Source: Chionoecetes opilio
Taxonomy: Eukaryota; Arthropoda; Malacostraca; Decapoda; Majidae
Length of the DNA: 64,000 nucleotides
Reading direction: 5' to 3'
NCBI GenBank assembly: GCA_016584305.1
Contig: JACEEZ010012749.1
Span: forward strand, 291,001 to 355,000
Under the pieces are notes generated by a model. The model saw only the letters and a program-made list of their open reading frames with translations, made no database searches and was not told the origin of the DNA. This document shows positions 1 through 9,900 of this stretch, in pieces. How positions within the stretch are numbered: position 1 is the stretch's first letter; every line of letters starts with the position of its first letter. Position numbers and translations under genes: made by a program.

Positions 1-530
1 TGACATTTATGATGCACAGCCTCACGCGCTGGACACTTGAAACGTGGATGCCTAGAATACCCACAAAAGTAACACTTGACTTTGATAGCCGCTACTACCG
101 AGGGTGACTCCATGCCGACTTCCTGCACATTATCCTGCGTCGTAGTACTCGGCACGAGAGGGCTGGGAAGCACTATACGTCACAACTCTGAATTCTTCTG
201 AGCTGAATCTAGAGCTTGTGTTTAATCAATTGTAGTGGCTAGATTCAGGGTCTTGTTTTTCAGTAAACGCTGTCGAATCCATGGTGACTAAACCAGTAAT
301 AAAGGCATCCCTGATGGATTCCTCACAATACCTCGTTGCTGTTACAGCCTCAAAAACACAATCTTTACTCAAAGTTTTCAAAGCCTGCAGGTATTCGTCT
401 AAAGATTCACCAGACTGTTGACGATGAGTCGCAAGACAATAACGAGCAAACACCTCATTAGTGGGCTTCACATACTGCGCTTGCAAGGTATCTATAGCCC
501 TAGTAAAGGTATTACACTAAGAGATGGTTT
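1..530 (-). pseudogene. LTR-retroelement gag fragment (nucleocapsid end)
   Basis: On the minus strand this region reads as the C-terminal half of a retroelement gag. An open segment at 226-486 has the helical capsid-like signature QSGESLDEYLQALKTL, typical of Ty3/gypsy gag proteins. After a stop and a frame change, the strand encodes a CCHC zinc knuckle at about 30-75 (C-YF-C-GYSR-H-PRFK-C), followed by the start of a second knuckle that runs off the window edge. At least one nonsense codon and one frameshift break it. The rest of the element lies outside the window. The gag identity is well supported by the knuckle; the clade is not determined. Confidence 0.75.
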
Positions 531-876
531 CATAAATTCCTCAGTGAGATGAAGTTAGTAAGTAGGCTGAGCTTGTTTAGGCCCTCTTGAGGGCTCCGAT
601 GAAGTTCTCAAAGGTCGTGAACCAGTGTTTCCACTCTTGAGCTGCCGAGGGTGAACTGGGGTCTGAGTCTAGCCTCTCTGGTCAAATCAGACGATCCATA
701 CTGGTTGGTGTGCAGACCTCACCATCATGCTCAGTCCAGCACTCAAGAAATTTGTGCTTAGTAAATAGAAGTGTTAAGGAAACACTGACCTATCTCTAGG
801 TTTTACTAAACACAAAATTTGTAGCACACAGCTGCAACCAAACATACAATTGTATAGGCATAGCTCGTCATGGTAA
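531..876. other. no gene recognised
   Basis: No credible coding, RNA or terminal-repeat signal was found here. It may be untranslated or flanking sequence of the neighbouring gag element. Confidence 0.5.
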
Positions 877-1373
877 ACCATGAATTATTTAGAGTTAGGC
901 GCTGGTGCAATGCATATTACTAGGAAAAAACAAGAGCTTGGTCAACAAAGTGGCTGTTGCTGCTGCCAAGATGGCCGTCAGATGTAAACCACCCCCTCCC
1001 ACTGCTGCTTTCCACTGTAAAACGTCTGATATCTCGGGTCTGCCGCTTCACCTGGGATACCTCGCTAGGCGACGCCCTCCGTGCCACCACCATGGGTCAT
1101 TACCGCTCAGACTCCTCCCCGCATCCATGGATGAGAGAAACATTCCGCATCCTGGATGTCTCCCTCACCCTCCTGTGGGCTGCCGCCACACAACACTCAC
1201 GGCCCACCTGACGATGAGTCACCTAGTCTTTGGTGAGGCCCGAGTTCACCGTTTTGACTTCCATTTTCGTACTTTAACTGCATAAAAGCAAAGACATTAT
1301 ACATGAAACATTAACAGCAATACAAAAGATAATAGATAACATGTTATTTACCATGAATTATTTAGAGTTAGGC
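877..1373 (+). mobile_element. 5'-truncated LINE fragment flanked by 24-bp direct repeats
   Basis: An identical 24-bp word (starts accatgaattattt, ends agttaggc) occurs at 877-900 and 1350-1373, like a target-site duplication. Between the copies, three broken frames around 1090-1240 resemble the RNase H-like tail of a LINE: FRILDVSLT followed in another frame by TTLTAHL. The same tail is better preserved in other repeats of this window (25202-25500, 62580-62940). I read this as a short, 5'-truncated, decayed LINE insertion. The homology is weak and frameshifted. Confidence 0.4.
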
Positions 1374-1959
1374 CTGGTTAGACAAGTGAGTGTGGTGGTT
1401 GTGGCTGTGTGTTTACCTTTCCCCACTCTCATTTTTCTGGTTTTTTGCCCTTTTCCTTGTCGTCACCTGGCTTCCTCGAACTACCACCAGTACTAGTAGA
1501 TGTAGTAGTAGTCTTAGCACGAAACGCCAAAGGTACCGTCACTTGGAGCAAAAAACAGCGCGGTCGTCAAGATGGCTGCCGGGAAGATAACAACATGGAC
1601 GCTTGCTTGTGGTACATTCTGGGCCGACATCATTTGTGACGTCAGCACGCGTCTCGCCAAAAGTGAATTTGAAGCACCAAATTCGGATTCTGGTACCATA
1701 TCCAACCTATCGCCAATACTGTGTTTTCGCCAAATGCGAGGGACTACTGTAGTTTATTTTGAAGTTATAAGAAACAAGTCATTATAATGGGAATGACGGA
1801 AGTGAATTTTTCTTTACTAATAATATTATCAATATATTTATTGCACGGGTATGTAAACCTGACACTACTCGCAAGCTCATGGGCTTCTTCGGGTGCTTAG
1901 AGATGACCAATAATACCAAACACATTCTCTGGAACTATTGACCCGATCACTATTGTCTT
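1374..1959. other. no gene recognised
   Basis: Short open frames exist on both strands, but none shows a domain or a repeat from elsewhere in the window. Confidence 0.5.
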
Positions 1960-1984
1960 CGTGATTGGGTTTCACTTGCAATAC

Positions 1985-3820
1985 CAGGGTGTCTCTTACA
2001 GATACAACACGGTGGGAAGGATCAGTTTTAGGGTAGCGTGCTACATGCCCATATATCTGCAAGTTGGCGCTGACAGACTATGCAAGTAATAGGCCTCGAT
2101 TAAGTCACGGTGCAATCGCTGATTTGACACATAATCGTCCCAGTGATACCCCATGATTCTGCAAAGACACTTATTACCAAAGGCATCGATTTGCCTCTTC
2201 AAGTCGCTATTTAGTGTCCATGTCTCACATCCATAGAGTAAGACAGGGATAACAAGCGACTTGAAGATCCGGATCTTTGTCCTTCTGCACAGGTACCGAC
2301 AACACCAAATACTCGTGTTGAGCAAGTCCATAACACCGTGGGCTATGCCAATCCGCCGTAAGACTTCTTGACGTGACCTACCGTTATTCTGGACTGCGCT
2401 ACCAAGGTATGTAAAACTTTCCAAGATCTCAATGTCCTCGCTGCATGCATGAAGAGACTGTACTGTTTCATCTAGTAAGCCTCCAAACACCTGGACCTTG
2501 GTCTAGAGCCAGGAGACCTCAAGTTCCAAAGGCTTTTCCTCCTCGTGCAGCGCCTCGAGAGCCATCACCAGGACCTCCAGCGACTCAGCAAAGATTACTG
2601 CATCATCGGCAAAAACAAGATCAGTGATCTTGGTATTGCCGATGGATGCTCCACAATCACTTTAATCCACAACTTTGCAGATACCCAGTCCATACAAGTG
2701 TTAAAAAGTGATGGGGCAAGGACGCACCCTTGTCCCACTCCTGTATTCACAAGAAAATAGCTAGATACACCTCCCCCCACACATTACAGCACTCTCAGTC
2801 CCAGAGTACTGGCTAATCAACAGACCAACAGTCCTTGCAAGAATCCTGCAAAGCCGCAGAAGATCCCATAGTGACTCACGATGCACTGAGTCAAACACCT
2901 TCTTGAGATCAACATAGGCTGCAAGCATCCCTTGTCGAAACTCACGTCGGCGTTCCACCAGGACACGAAGCACTAGGATACGGTCCGTTGTTGACTTACC
3001 AGGCGTTAAACCAGACTGCTGAGGTCTCTGATGCTTCAGCAGATGACTGCAGATCTGTGTCAGCAATAAATAGGCAAGCATCTTGCTTGGCACACCGAGC
3101 AGTGTAATACCGCGGTAATTGTTGCAGTCCTGACGGTCCCCTTTCCCTTTCAAGATAGGGACCACCAGCCCTCTTTTCCAGTTAGGAGGAATGGTAACTG
3201 ATTGCCACACGGCAGTCAAGACAGCATGCAACCTGCGAATCATGGCCTCACCCCCAGCTTTGAGCAGCTCCGCACTGATATTACAAACACCAGCTGCCTT
3301 TCCACCCCTCAACTTTGCTACAGCCTCTCTGACTTCATCAAGAGACGGTGCGGTTTCGTCAATGAGAGGATCAGCATCCACTGCCCGTAATCCAGTGGTG
3401 TGAAGCTGCCCAATTGGAGGGTGTACCGTGAACAACTGCCTAAAGTACTCAGCCCAACAAGCCATCTGCCCATCTATGTCCGACACAAGGCGCCCATCTG
3501 CTGCTTCGGATAGCACTCGCCTGAGATGGAGACATGAAGCGGAGCTTTCTTAAGGCTGAGTAGGCGGGTCGGAGGTCATTAGCGTTCAAATGTCTCTCGA
3601 CATCCTCAGCGAGACTCCTAACATGCCTCTCCTTGTCTCTCCCTAGGAGAGTTATTGTCTGGCGTGACAGAGCACTGTGCTGGTCACGGTTCCCAACAAG
3701 CCTGGTAGCACGACTCTCCTCAATATTCTCCAGCGTCGCCGTCGAGACAAAACCACGCCTTGACCTCGGGCTCTCTCCAATACACTCCTTGGCAGCCTGG
3801 AGAGTTTCAAGTTTGAAGGT
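1985..3820 (-). pseudogene. RTE reverse transcriptase (copy 1, broken)
   Basis: Open segments at 2761-3516 and 2041-2490 give the RT domain. The first runs from the linker through fingers and palm motifs, including NYRGITLL, the primer-grip-side segment QQSGLTPGKST and YVDLKKVFDSVHRESL. The second gives the C-terminal region with LLYGCETWTLNSDLKR. The stretch with the catalytic FADD, around 2610-2640, is frameshifted. The reading frame stops where the pogo-like element at 3822 inserted at a TA, and its homologous continuation restarts at 8355. Confidence 0.85.
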
Positions 3821-3890
3821 ACAGTAAAAGCCTTATAACTCGGCACTGTATAACTCGGAATTTGATATAACTCGGCATGGCAAAGACAAA

Positions 3891-3919
3891 GTTTTTTTTT
3901 TTTTTTTTTTTTTTTTTTT
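3891..3919. repeat. poly-T tract, probable minus-strand SINE tail
   Basis: A run of T next to the hAT-like MITE. It is best read as the poly-A tail of the minus-strand SINE whose head lies at 4231-4445, split from it by the MITE. Confidence 0.5.
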
Positions 3920-4230
3920 CAGGGCCGGATCAAGAGCTGTGGGGGCCCTGGGGCTCAGCTTTTGTGGGGGCCCTATATTTGCACGAAAATTAAGCACTTT
4001 TGTGGGTATTTTGAGGCCTATGTTTGGCAAAGAACTATTAATGCATAGACTGGTATTCAGAGATAAAGGATGAAACAGAGACAGGCAAATATGTTTTGGT
4101 TTTGTAAATTGCCAATGTTTTTAATATTACTGCTTTAAGCTAATATACATATGGTGGGGGCCCTTTTGGGCCCTTTTGGTGGGGGCCCTGGGGCTAGAGC
4201 CCCGGTAGCCCCCCCCTTAATCCGGCCCTG
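3920..4230. mobile_element. hAT-like MITE (CAGGGCCGG termini)
   Basis: The left end reads CAGGGCCGGATCAAGAG and the right end reads CTTAATCCGGCCCTG, giving near-perfect terminal inverted repeats of about 15 bp. The subterminal sequence GGGGGCCCTGGGGCT is repeated near both ends. CAGGGCCGG ends are typical of hAT elements. An 8-bp target duplication could not be confirmed, because the left flank is poly-T. Confidence 0.65.
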
Positions 4231-4445
4231 GACTGACGCCTGTGATTAGAGGCTCATGCCGCCTCCTGTGTCCTCCCATGCACTCACAGTCGAAGGTGGA
4301 GTTAATGGACAGGGCATGTGGGTGTTCTTAGGCCACTCGACGGTGCAAAAAGATTTCAAGTGGATTTATGGGTCTCACTCGGGATCGAATTCGGGTCTTC
4401 GAGAACGCCACCCGGTGACGCTAACCACTCTGCTACCGCCTCACC
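4231..4445 (-). mobile_element. tRNA-derived SINE1 (split copy)
   Basis: Reading on the minus strand from 4445, a tRNA-like head (A box TAGCAGAGTGG; B box TTCGATCC) is followed by a body that matches SINE1 at 45463-45815 and 58519-58940. The body stops at the MITE boundary at 4231, and the probable poly-A tail is on the other side of the MITE. Confidence 0.75.
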
Positions 4446-4749
4446 TAAACTGCATCTCATGGTTTTCACTCGGCATATCATGCCCTCATAACTTCTTGTG
4501 TGAATATGTAAACAGAAAGTCGGCAAAAAATAATGTATCTCGGCATATTGATGTTATAACTGCATCTCTTCGCTTACACTCACTTACCGTTCACAGGTAA
4601 GTGTAGTTTTTATGCTTTTAATGTACTTCTTTTTTTTTTTCTTTTTTTTATAAACCATATCAGAGAAGGACATTGCATAACTCGGCACATTGAATAACTC
4701 GACAAGGGCCAGAGCCCCTATCGTGCCGAGTTATAAGGCTTTTACTGTA

Positions 4750-5555
4750 CAGTCAAACCTCGATATAACGGACCTCGGTGTAACGGACTTCGGATGAAAC
4801 AGATTCCATTTGCGTGACTTTTTTTTTTTTTTTTTTCATATTAGAACGCTTATCGCCGCTCATATTGTCAACTCAGCATAATTGTATTATTTTCTCATTT
4901 TACTTTGGAATGCTTGGGTTTTAAGGAGTTTTGATGTATCACATACGTATTAAGATATATGTAATATTATAAGGAAGGAGCCTGTGTTGCTAGTGATTTA
5001 GTGGTAGAAGGTGTGTATTGTTTAAAATAGTGACTATTAGTGTTATGATGTGGCCGCTGCTATGTCTCCCTGTCACCTCAACACCCTAAATCACCCTTAT
5101 CTAAGGTGACACGCAGTGCTACACTGACCTAAATAGTGACACGTGTATAGAACTGCACTTCACAACCATATCATATATATAATAAGGAGCATTAGTCATG
5201 ATAATAAGCAATACCTTTGGAAGCCACGGCCGAATCTGGCTTGTAGTAATTTGTTCACCTTTCACTAGAGCTTGAGCTTGACTAGCTACACGGTCAGGTT
5301 GTGTTTGTGATTATTTCTCATTTACTTCACGTGTAGGAGCGGACCAAATTCAGCATGTAGTGCTAGTCACTGTTTACCTCCCAACATAGCTACACAGTCT
5401 GGTTGTGTTTATGATTATTTCTCATTTATTTCACAATTTTTCCGTTTTCTTCATATATTTTTCCACCCTTGGGAAAATACCCTCGCTATAACGGACAATC
5501 GGCTTTAACGGACCACTCCTCCCCCCCTTTAGTCCGTTATATCGAGGTTTGACTG
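4750..5555. mobile_element. pogo/Tigger-like transposon, family C copy 1 (AACGGAC word)
   Basis: It starts CAGTCAAACCTCGATATA and ends with the reverse complement at 5555, with TA at 4748-4749 and 5556-5557. The left end has ATAACGGAC, GTAACGGAC and a decayed third word at 15-bp spacing. The right end has TATAACGGAC and TTTAACGGAC, a C-rich spacer and one inverted word. It abuts family B directly, sharing the TA. No transposase remains in this 806-bp copy; copy 2 (11789-14167) carries a transposase remnant. Confidence 0.85.
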
Positions 5556-5562
5556 TACTGTA
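5556..5562. other. possible transposon excision footprint TACTGTA
   Basis: Between the family C element and the LTR element, TACTGTA stands where the uninterrupted LINE (copy at 41048-43542) has a single TA. This is TA plus the three terminal bases CTG plus TA, the usual scar left when a pogo or mariner element excises. Confidence 0.4.
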
Positions 5563-5564
5563 TC

Positions 5565-5728
5565 TGTAAGAGCGTGGCCTAGGGTCATGAAAGCCGAGAG
5601 ATCCTTGAGAGCTTTATTGTTGACTACAAGACAGACGCAGAGCCAAGACTGAGCCCCGCTGGCAGGAAACTCCACGCTTCCAACGGGATGTCCCCGCAAC
5701 ACATAAAATGTTCCTTTAAACTCCAACA
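5565..5728 (-). repeat. LTR (3' LTR of Mag-like element)
   Basis: It begins TGTAAGAGCGTGGCC and ends TTTAAACTCCAACA on the plus strand, and pairs with 8191-8354. Confidence 0.9.
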
Positions 5729-5738
5729 CCCCCCTTCC
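5729..5738 (-). promoter_or_regulatory. polypurine tract of Mag-like element
   Basis: On the minus strand GGAAGGGGGG lies directly upstream of the 3' LTR, the expected site of plus-strand priming. Confidence 0.7.
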
Positions 5739-5967
5739 ATTGCAACAAATCCTCTTTGGGATGACACATAAAACACTGTTGCAATCCTACAAATGAATAG
5801 GAATAATTAGACTGCTTAGAAGTAGAAAACAATATGACACTTAAGGCACATAATCCTGTAGGTATGAGGGGCCTTTCCTGGCGCGCTGCGGCTTGCCCTG
5901 CTGGGGCATGTCGCTGATGTCCTGTCGGGGATGGGCCCTCCTGCCGGCAGGGTCAGGCGCCGGGTTG

Positions 5968-7404
5968 TCAGGCATGGGCGGGAGCGGGCTGAAGGTGGCG
6001 CCGGTTGCGATGGGAGATTCTGCCGCTGCCATCCAGCCTCACCAAGTACTGCCTCGGGCCAGGCGTGTCTACGATGATGCCTGAGCGGTCCCATCGCCCC
6101 GTTTCCTGATTCTGCACCCGGACCCACTGACTGAGGGCGAGTGGACGCAAATCGTGGGCAGTCTGGTTCCACCTCTCCGCCGCTAAATCTCCTGTGAGCG
6201 CCATGGCCCGCTCTCTGCCCCTCAGCATCCTCGCCCATTTGTCGCTGACGTTGTAGTGCCTTCTCGCAGCGGGCACGGAATCCCTTAGCTGCCGTCCCAT
6301 CAGCAGCTGGGCAGGGGACGCATCCGTGCTCTGCAGTGGCGTGTTGAGGTACTGCAGGAAGGCCTTTGCTGCCGCGTCGGAGTCGAGCGAGTCCCCTGGC
6401 GAGATGTTGCCCCCGAGGATTCTCTTGGCTGACTTCACTGTAGCCTCTGCTCGCCCGTTAGACTGTGGGAAGTGCGAGGACAACACCCGCAGCGTTACGT
6501 GCCAGGTGGGGAAGAACGTTTTTGCCCCCTGGCTCACCAGGCTGGTACCGCCATCGCACGACAGCACTTCAGGGATGCCAAATCTCCTGAACCATCTTCT
6601 AAACACGGGTATTAGCCTAGTGCTGGAGCACCCGCCGGGCAAGTGCTCTACCTCCAGCCAGCCAGTCAGTCTGTCGGCGTAGGCGAGGTAAGTGTTACCG
6701 TTGAGCTGGAATAGGTCCGCCGCGGCCTGCTGGAAATGGTACTCGGGTGCTGGTGTGGGCAGGAGAGTCTCGGCTGGATGGTAGGGGGCCGTGTGCTCGC
6801 ACAGTTGACAGTGACGCCGCCACTGCTTTACCTCAGCATCAATGCCCGGCCAGTACACCGACTGTCTGGCCCTGCGGAACATGGAGTCCCTCCCCTGGTG
6901 CCCTGCATGGAGGTTATTGAGCACTGCACGATGGAGGGACGCCAGAATCACCAACCGCAAGTGCCCCTCGTCACTGAAGTATGTGACGACGTCGCCCTGG
7001 CACGATAGGTTGCGCCTCATTCTGTAGAAAGGGCAAAGAGCGAGAGGCTCTGCGTCCTTGCGGTCCGCCCAATCCCCTGCAGATACTCGCTCACGCAACA
7101 GTCGGTAGTCGTCGTCCCTGCAGGCCTCCTCTTGAACTCTGTCGAAATCCACGATGGTCCCGTCATCACCCTTCAGGGCGCACGCTGTAGCTGCAGCGAC
7201 GAAGGCACACATCTCCTCTTCAGCTAGGTCTGTCTCGTCCAGCTCGCCATGCAGTAGCGGGTACCTGGAGAGAGTGTCTGCCGCACAATTGGCCTTGCCC
7301 TTCAGGTACTTCCGCTGCCGCCACACGCCTGCCCGCGCCGTGCGCTGCCGCTGTTTTCTCAGCCGACTCGAACATCTCGCAAATCTTAATAACGTCGCTT
7401 GCAT
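5968..7404 (-). CDS. integrase of Mag-like element (gag-pol deletion product)
   Basis: This 478-residue frame has about 35 residues at its N-terminus that come from an out-of-frame gag segment. Next is the last piece of the RNase H domain (GKANCAADTLSRYP), then a complete Ty3/gypsy integrase. The integrase has an HHCC zinc domain (NLHAGHQGRD to CQLCE, about residues 170-205) and a DDE core with AADLF, LSCDGG and GRAEATV. A basic SH3-like C-terminal region ends at HRNRRHLQP. A full pol would be about twice as long, because RT and most of RNase H are deleted. No stop interrupts the integrase itself. Confidence 0.85.
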   Translation of the reverse strand: MQATLLRFARCSSRLRKQRQRTARAGVWRQRKYLKGKANCAADTLSRYPLLHGELDETDLAEEEMCAFVAAATACALKGDDGTIVDFDRVQEEACRDDDYRLLRERVSAGDWADRKDAEPLALCPFYRMRRNLSCQGDVVTYFSDEGHLRLVILASLHRAVLNNLHAGHQGRDSMFRRARQSVYWPGIDAEVKQWRRHCQLCEHTAPYHPAETLLPTPAPEYHFQQAAADLFQLNGNTYLAYADRLTGWLEVEHLPGGCSSTRLIPVFRRWFRRFGIPEVLSCDGGTSLVSQGAKTFFPTWHVTLRVLSSHFPQSNGRAEATVKSAKRILGGNISPGDSLDSDAAAKAFLQYLNTPLQSTDASPAQLLMGRQLRDSVPAARRHYNVSDKWARMLRGRERAMALTGDLAAERWNQTAHDLRPLALSQWVRVQNQETGRWDRSGIIVDTPGPRQYLVRLDGSGRISHRNRRHLQPAPAHA

Positions 7405-8105
7405 TGTGTGACTGGGGCAGGCTACGCAGGATCTCGGTTTTCATGCGAAGGTCGGCCAGCCCCATCACTAACTTCTTTGCTAGCATAAAATCACTGAGAT
7501 TACCGGCACAATGGGGGCAACGAAACTCGCACTCCGCCGCTTTGGCTCTACACTTGACCAAATACAAACACCCACTTTCCCCAGGCTCCTTGGTGCACTC
7601 AAAGAAATCTCCCCACGCCTCCACTGTACACTTTGGCCCAACAACGACGCACCGCACTACACTGATCGCTTCCTCTGTCGACATCATAGGGTAGACCTGC
7701 CCGTCCACCGGTGCGTCCCAGCACTGCTGAACCTCACCATCACACAGCAGCCTAACTTAACCTGCGGCCAGAGGCGCTGCCCAGCCGCAGCCTTGACTGT
7801 AACACCTCACGCTCCGGGCCCATGCCTCTAACTGCGACGGAGACATGCCCATGGTGGCCCTCGCTGGGGCCGCAGGTGGTGCTGGGGTGCGTTGTGTAGG
7901 CCAATGCGGGTGCGGCAGCGGCTGGCCTGTAGGTAACTGACCTGGGCCTCCAAAGGACGGCTGTGGTTGCCATACCGGTGTGTAGTGTACAGGTGGCGGT
8001 GCAAACCCAGGTGGTGGTACTGTCCAGGGCGGTGGTGTCGTCCAGGGCGGCGGTGCTGTGTGTGTGCCCTGAGGTGAGCCGGCCGGCTCTGTCTTGTTTC
8101 GTCAC
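7350..8105 (-). pseudogene. gag of Mag-like element
   Basis: Frames at 7752-8105 (proline- and histidine-rich leader) and 7220-7708 make up a gag-like protein. The second contains LSDFMLAKKLVMGLADLRMKTEIL and ends KICEMFESAEKTAA, the usual capsid C-terminus just before the nucleocapsid. Two frames are needed, and no CCHC knuckle follows because the deletion junction cuts in at about 7350. The 5' end lies close to the 5' LTR (8191). Confidence 0.65.
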
Positions 8106-8172
8106 TCTTCAATTCCCGCTTTCAGTCCCCCAATTGTTGGCACAGGGGACTCTCCGGACCCTAGGCCACCCG

Positions 8173-8190
8173 TGTAGGTAAACTGCGCCA
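8173..8190 (-). promoter_or_regulatory. primer-binding site of Mag-like element
   Basis: Directly inside the 5' LTR the minus strand reads TGGCGCAGTTTACC. The first nine bases match the complement of a tRNA-Ser 3' end (CTGCGCCA). Confidence 0.6.
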
Positions 8191-8354
8191 TGTAAGAGCG
8201 TGGCCCAGGGTCATGAAAGCCGAGAGATCCTTGAGAGCTTTATTTTTTACTACAAGACAGACGCGGAGCGAAGACCGAGTCCCACTGGCGGGAAACTCCG
8301 CGCTTCCAACGGGATGTCCCCGCAACACATAAAATGTTCCTTTAAACTCCAACA
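8191..8354 (-). repeat. LTR (5' LTR of Mag-like element)
   Basis: Pairs with 5565-5728 over its full 164 bp. The plus-strand boundary is at 8354, followed by the target duplication GTATC, and then the RTE LINE resumes. Confidence 0.9.
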
Positions 8355-9110
8355 GTATCCCACTGTTGTACAGGCTCCCTGAGGGCACCAAGCACATCGA
8401 ACTGATTTGAGACTGCCACTGCATACTCATGGGCACATGTCAAGTTCTTCAGCTTCTTAAGATGAATCACAGTATGGTTACCTCATGAAATTCTTCTGGA
8501 TTTGACATGAATCTTAAGTGTATCAACAACAAGTCTGTGATCAGTTGCAAAGAACTCAGCACTCCGGTAAACCCTGCAGTTCTGGAGAATACACCAACGA
8601 GTACTAACGAGAATATGGTCAATCTTCTTAGCTACCCCTCCAGCATTACTATACCATGTCCAGCTGTGCAACTCTGGTCTCTGATACCAAGAACCTGCAA
8701 TTCTCAACCTTCCGCACCTTGCAAAATTTAGAAGGAGAGAACTGTTAATGTTCCTGGTACCAGAGCCATGGGGACCAACACATAACTCATATCCATCTCT
8801 CACAGTGCCAGTAGTAGCATTGAACAGTGGTGGGCGCCGTTAATCAAAAAGTTAACTTCGTTAACCGTTAATCCATTATCCAAAAAATTAACTTCGATAA
8901 CCGTTAATCAGTTAATTCTTTAAAAATGTAACGGAAGTTATCGATAAACCGTTAACGTTTTTTTTTTATTCTAGAAAAAAGAAAAAAAAATGTTTTTGCT
9001 CTAAAACCACCTAAAAACACCTCTGAAAAGTGCCAAAACTATAAAATCAGCCTATATGGGTTTTTTTAAGGGCTTTAGAACCCAAAAACTATAGGTTTTT
9101 TTTTGCATTA

Positions 9111-9146
<36 letters not shown>

Positions 9147-9900
9147 GATTTTATAGTTTTAACTTTTAAAAAAAACCTAAAAAAGGCTGATTTCATAGTT
9201 TTGGCCCTGTTTTAGGTTTATAAAGGCTTTTAGAGCCAGAAAAGGGTGAAAAAAACTTAAATGAAACACAATATTAGTATTAAACTAAAAAAAATTATTG
9301 ATAAAGTGGCCGAAAGAAATTAAAAAAAAAAAAAATTGGGTTAGCGGACTTGAGTTAACGGAAGTTAATTAGTCCGATACTGATTTCCAAAGTTAACTTA
9401 AAGTTAAATCGTTAACGAAAATGTTAACTTCGTTAATTAACGATTAACGGATTAACCGTTTGGTGCCCACCTTTGGCATTGAAGTCGCCCAAGACAATGA
9501 GTGTGTCCCGAGGAGGACACTGGTCTAATACTGTGTCGAGTTTGGCATAGAATATCTCTTCAGTTTAACACACCTCGGTAGGAGCGTACACTGCAACAAG
9601 AAACATGAAACCCACATTGTGTTTCATCCTCACTCGCATTATACGCTCATCAACAGGAGTAACCTCGACAACAGACGGCTGCAGTTACTGGAGATGCCTT
9701 TGGCTACTTCCCGGACAAGGTTACCATTACTAATGCCGGACCAGTAGTAGGTGTAACCCCAACTGCTAGTCTCGCTACTACCAGGCCTCCTCATCTCAGA
9801 GAGTCCCACAATATCCACCCTCAGCCTACTGAGCTAGCCCGATAGGAGGGGCAGTCAATGATCGTCTGAGACACTCAGAACGTTCCAGGAGCCCACACGT
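8355..9900 (-). pseudogene. RTE APE-type endonuclease (copy 1, broken)
   Basis: The segment 8483-8803 carries the C-terminal half of an apurinic-type endonuclease: GSWYQRPELHSWTWYSN, then EIDHILV-like KIDHILVSTRW, then the ATDHRLV motif. The N-terminal part (RVGSWNVLSVSD, then VDIVGLSEMR) lies beyond the hAT MITE, at about 9690-9900. Several stops and frameshifts occur around 9490-9700. The enzyme would nick target DNA to start reverse transcription; this copy is dead. Confidence 0.8.
8825..9475. mobile_element. hAT MITE with GTTAAC word array
   Basis: The ends read CAGTGGTGGGCGCC and, inverted, CAAAGGTGGGCACC. An exact 8-bp target duplication GCATTGAA flanks it (8817-8824, 9476-9483). Both subterminal regions are packed with variants of GTTAAC/CGTTAA. 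The centre is A/T-rich with an internal inverted repeat (CCTAAAAA and TTTTTAGG blocks). There is no coding sequence. Confidence 0.85.

Larger units (their letters stand above)
3822..4747. mobile_element. pogo/Tigger-like DNA transposon, family B (AACTCGGCA word)
   Basis: The left end begins CAGTAAAAGCCTTATAAC and the right end is its reverse complement, ending GGCTTTTACTG, with TA on both sides (3820-3821 and 4748-4749). The left end carries three direct copies of TATAACTCGG. The right end carries two direct copies, a spacer and one inverted copy. No transposase frame is left. A hAT-like MITE and a tRNA-derived SINE sit inside it. It interrupts the RTE LINE at a TA in the codons after position 3820. 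Confidence 0.8.
5565..8354 (-). mobile_element. Ty3/gypsy Mag-like LTR retrotransposon lacking RT
   Basis: Two 164-bp LTRs (5565-5728, 8191-8354) are flanked by the 5-bp duplication GTATC (5560-5564, 8355-8359). The sense strand is minus. Order from the 5' LTR: primer-binding site, proline-rich and capsid-like gag, then integrase, a polypurine tract and the 3' LTR. Protease, reverse transcriptase and RNase H are missing: gag runs straight into the end of the RNase H region near 7290-7360. The short LTRs and the tRNA-Ser-like primer site fit the Mag lineage, which is an inference. The LTRs differ at about ten positions by eye, so this is not a very recent insertion. Confidence 0.85.

Noticed and set aside
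1514..1787. Short frames on both strands
   Set aside because: No domain, repeat match or splice context.
3920..4230. 8-bp target duplication for the hAT-like MITE
   Set aside because: Left flank is poly-T and right flank is GACTGACG; they do not match, so only the terminal repeats support the call.
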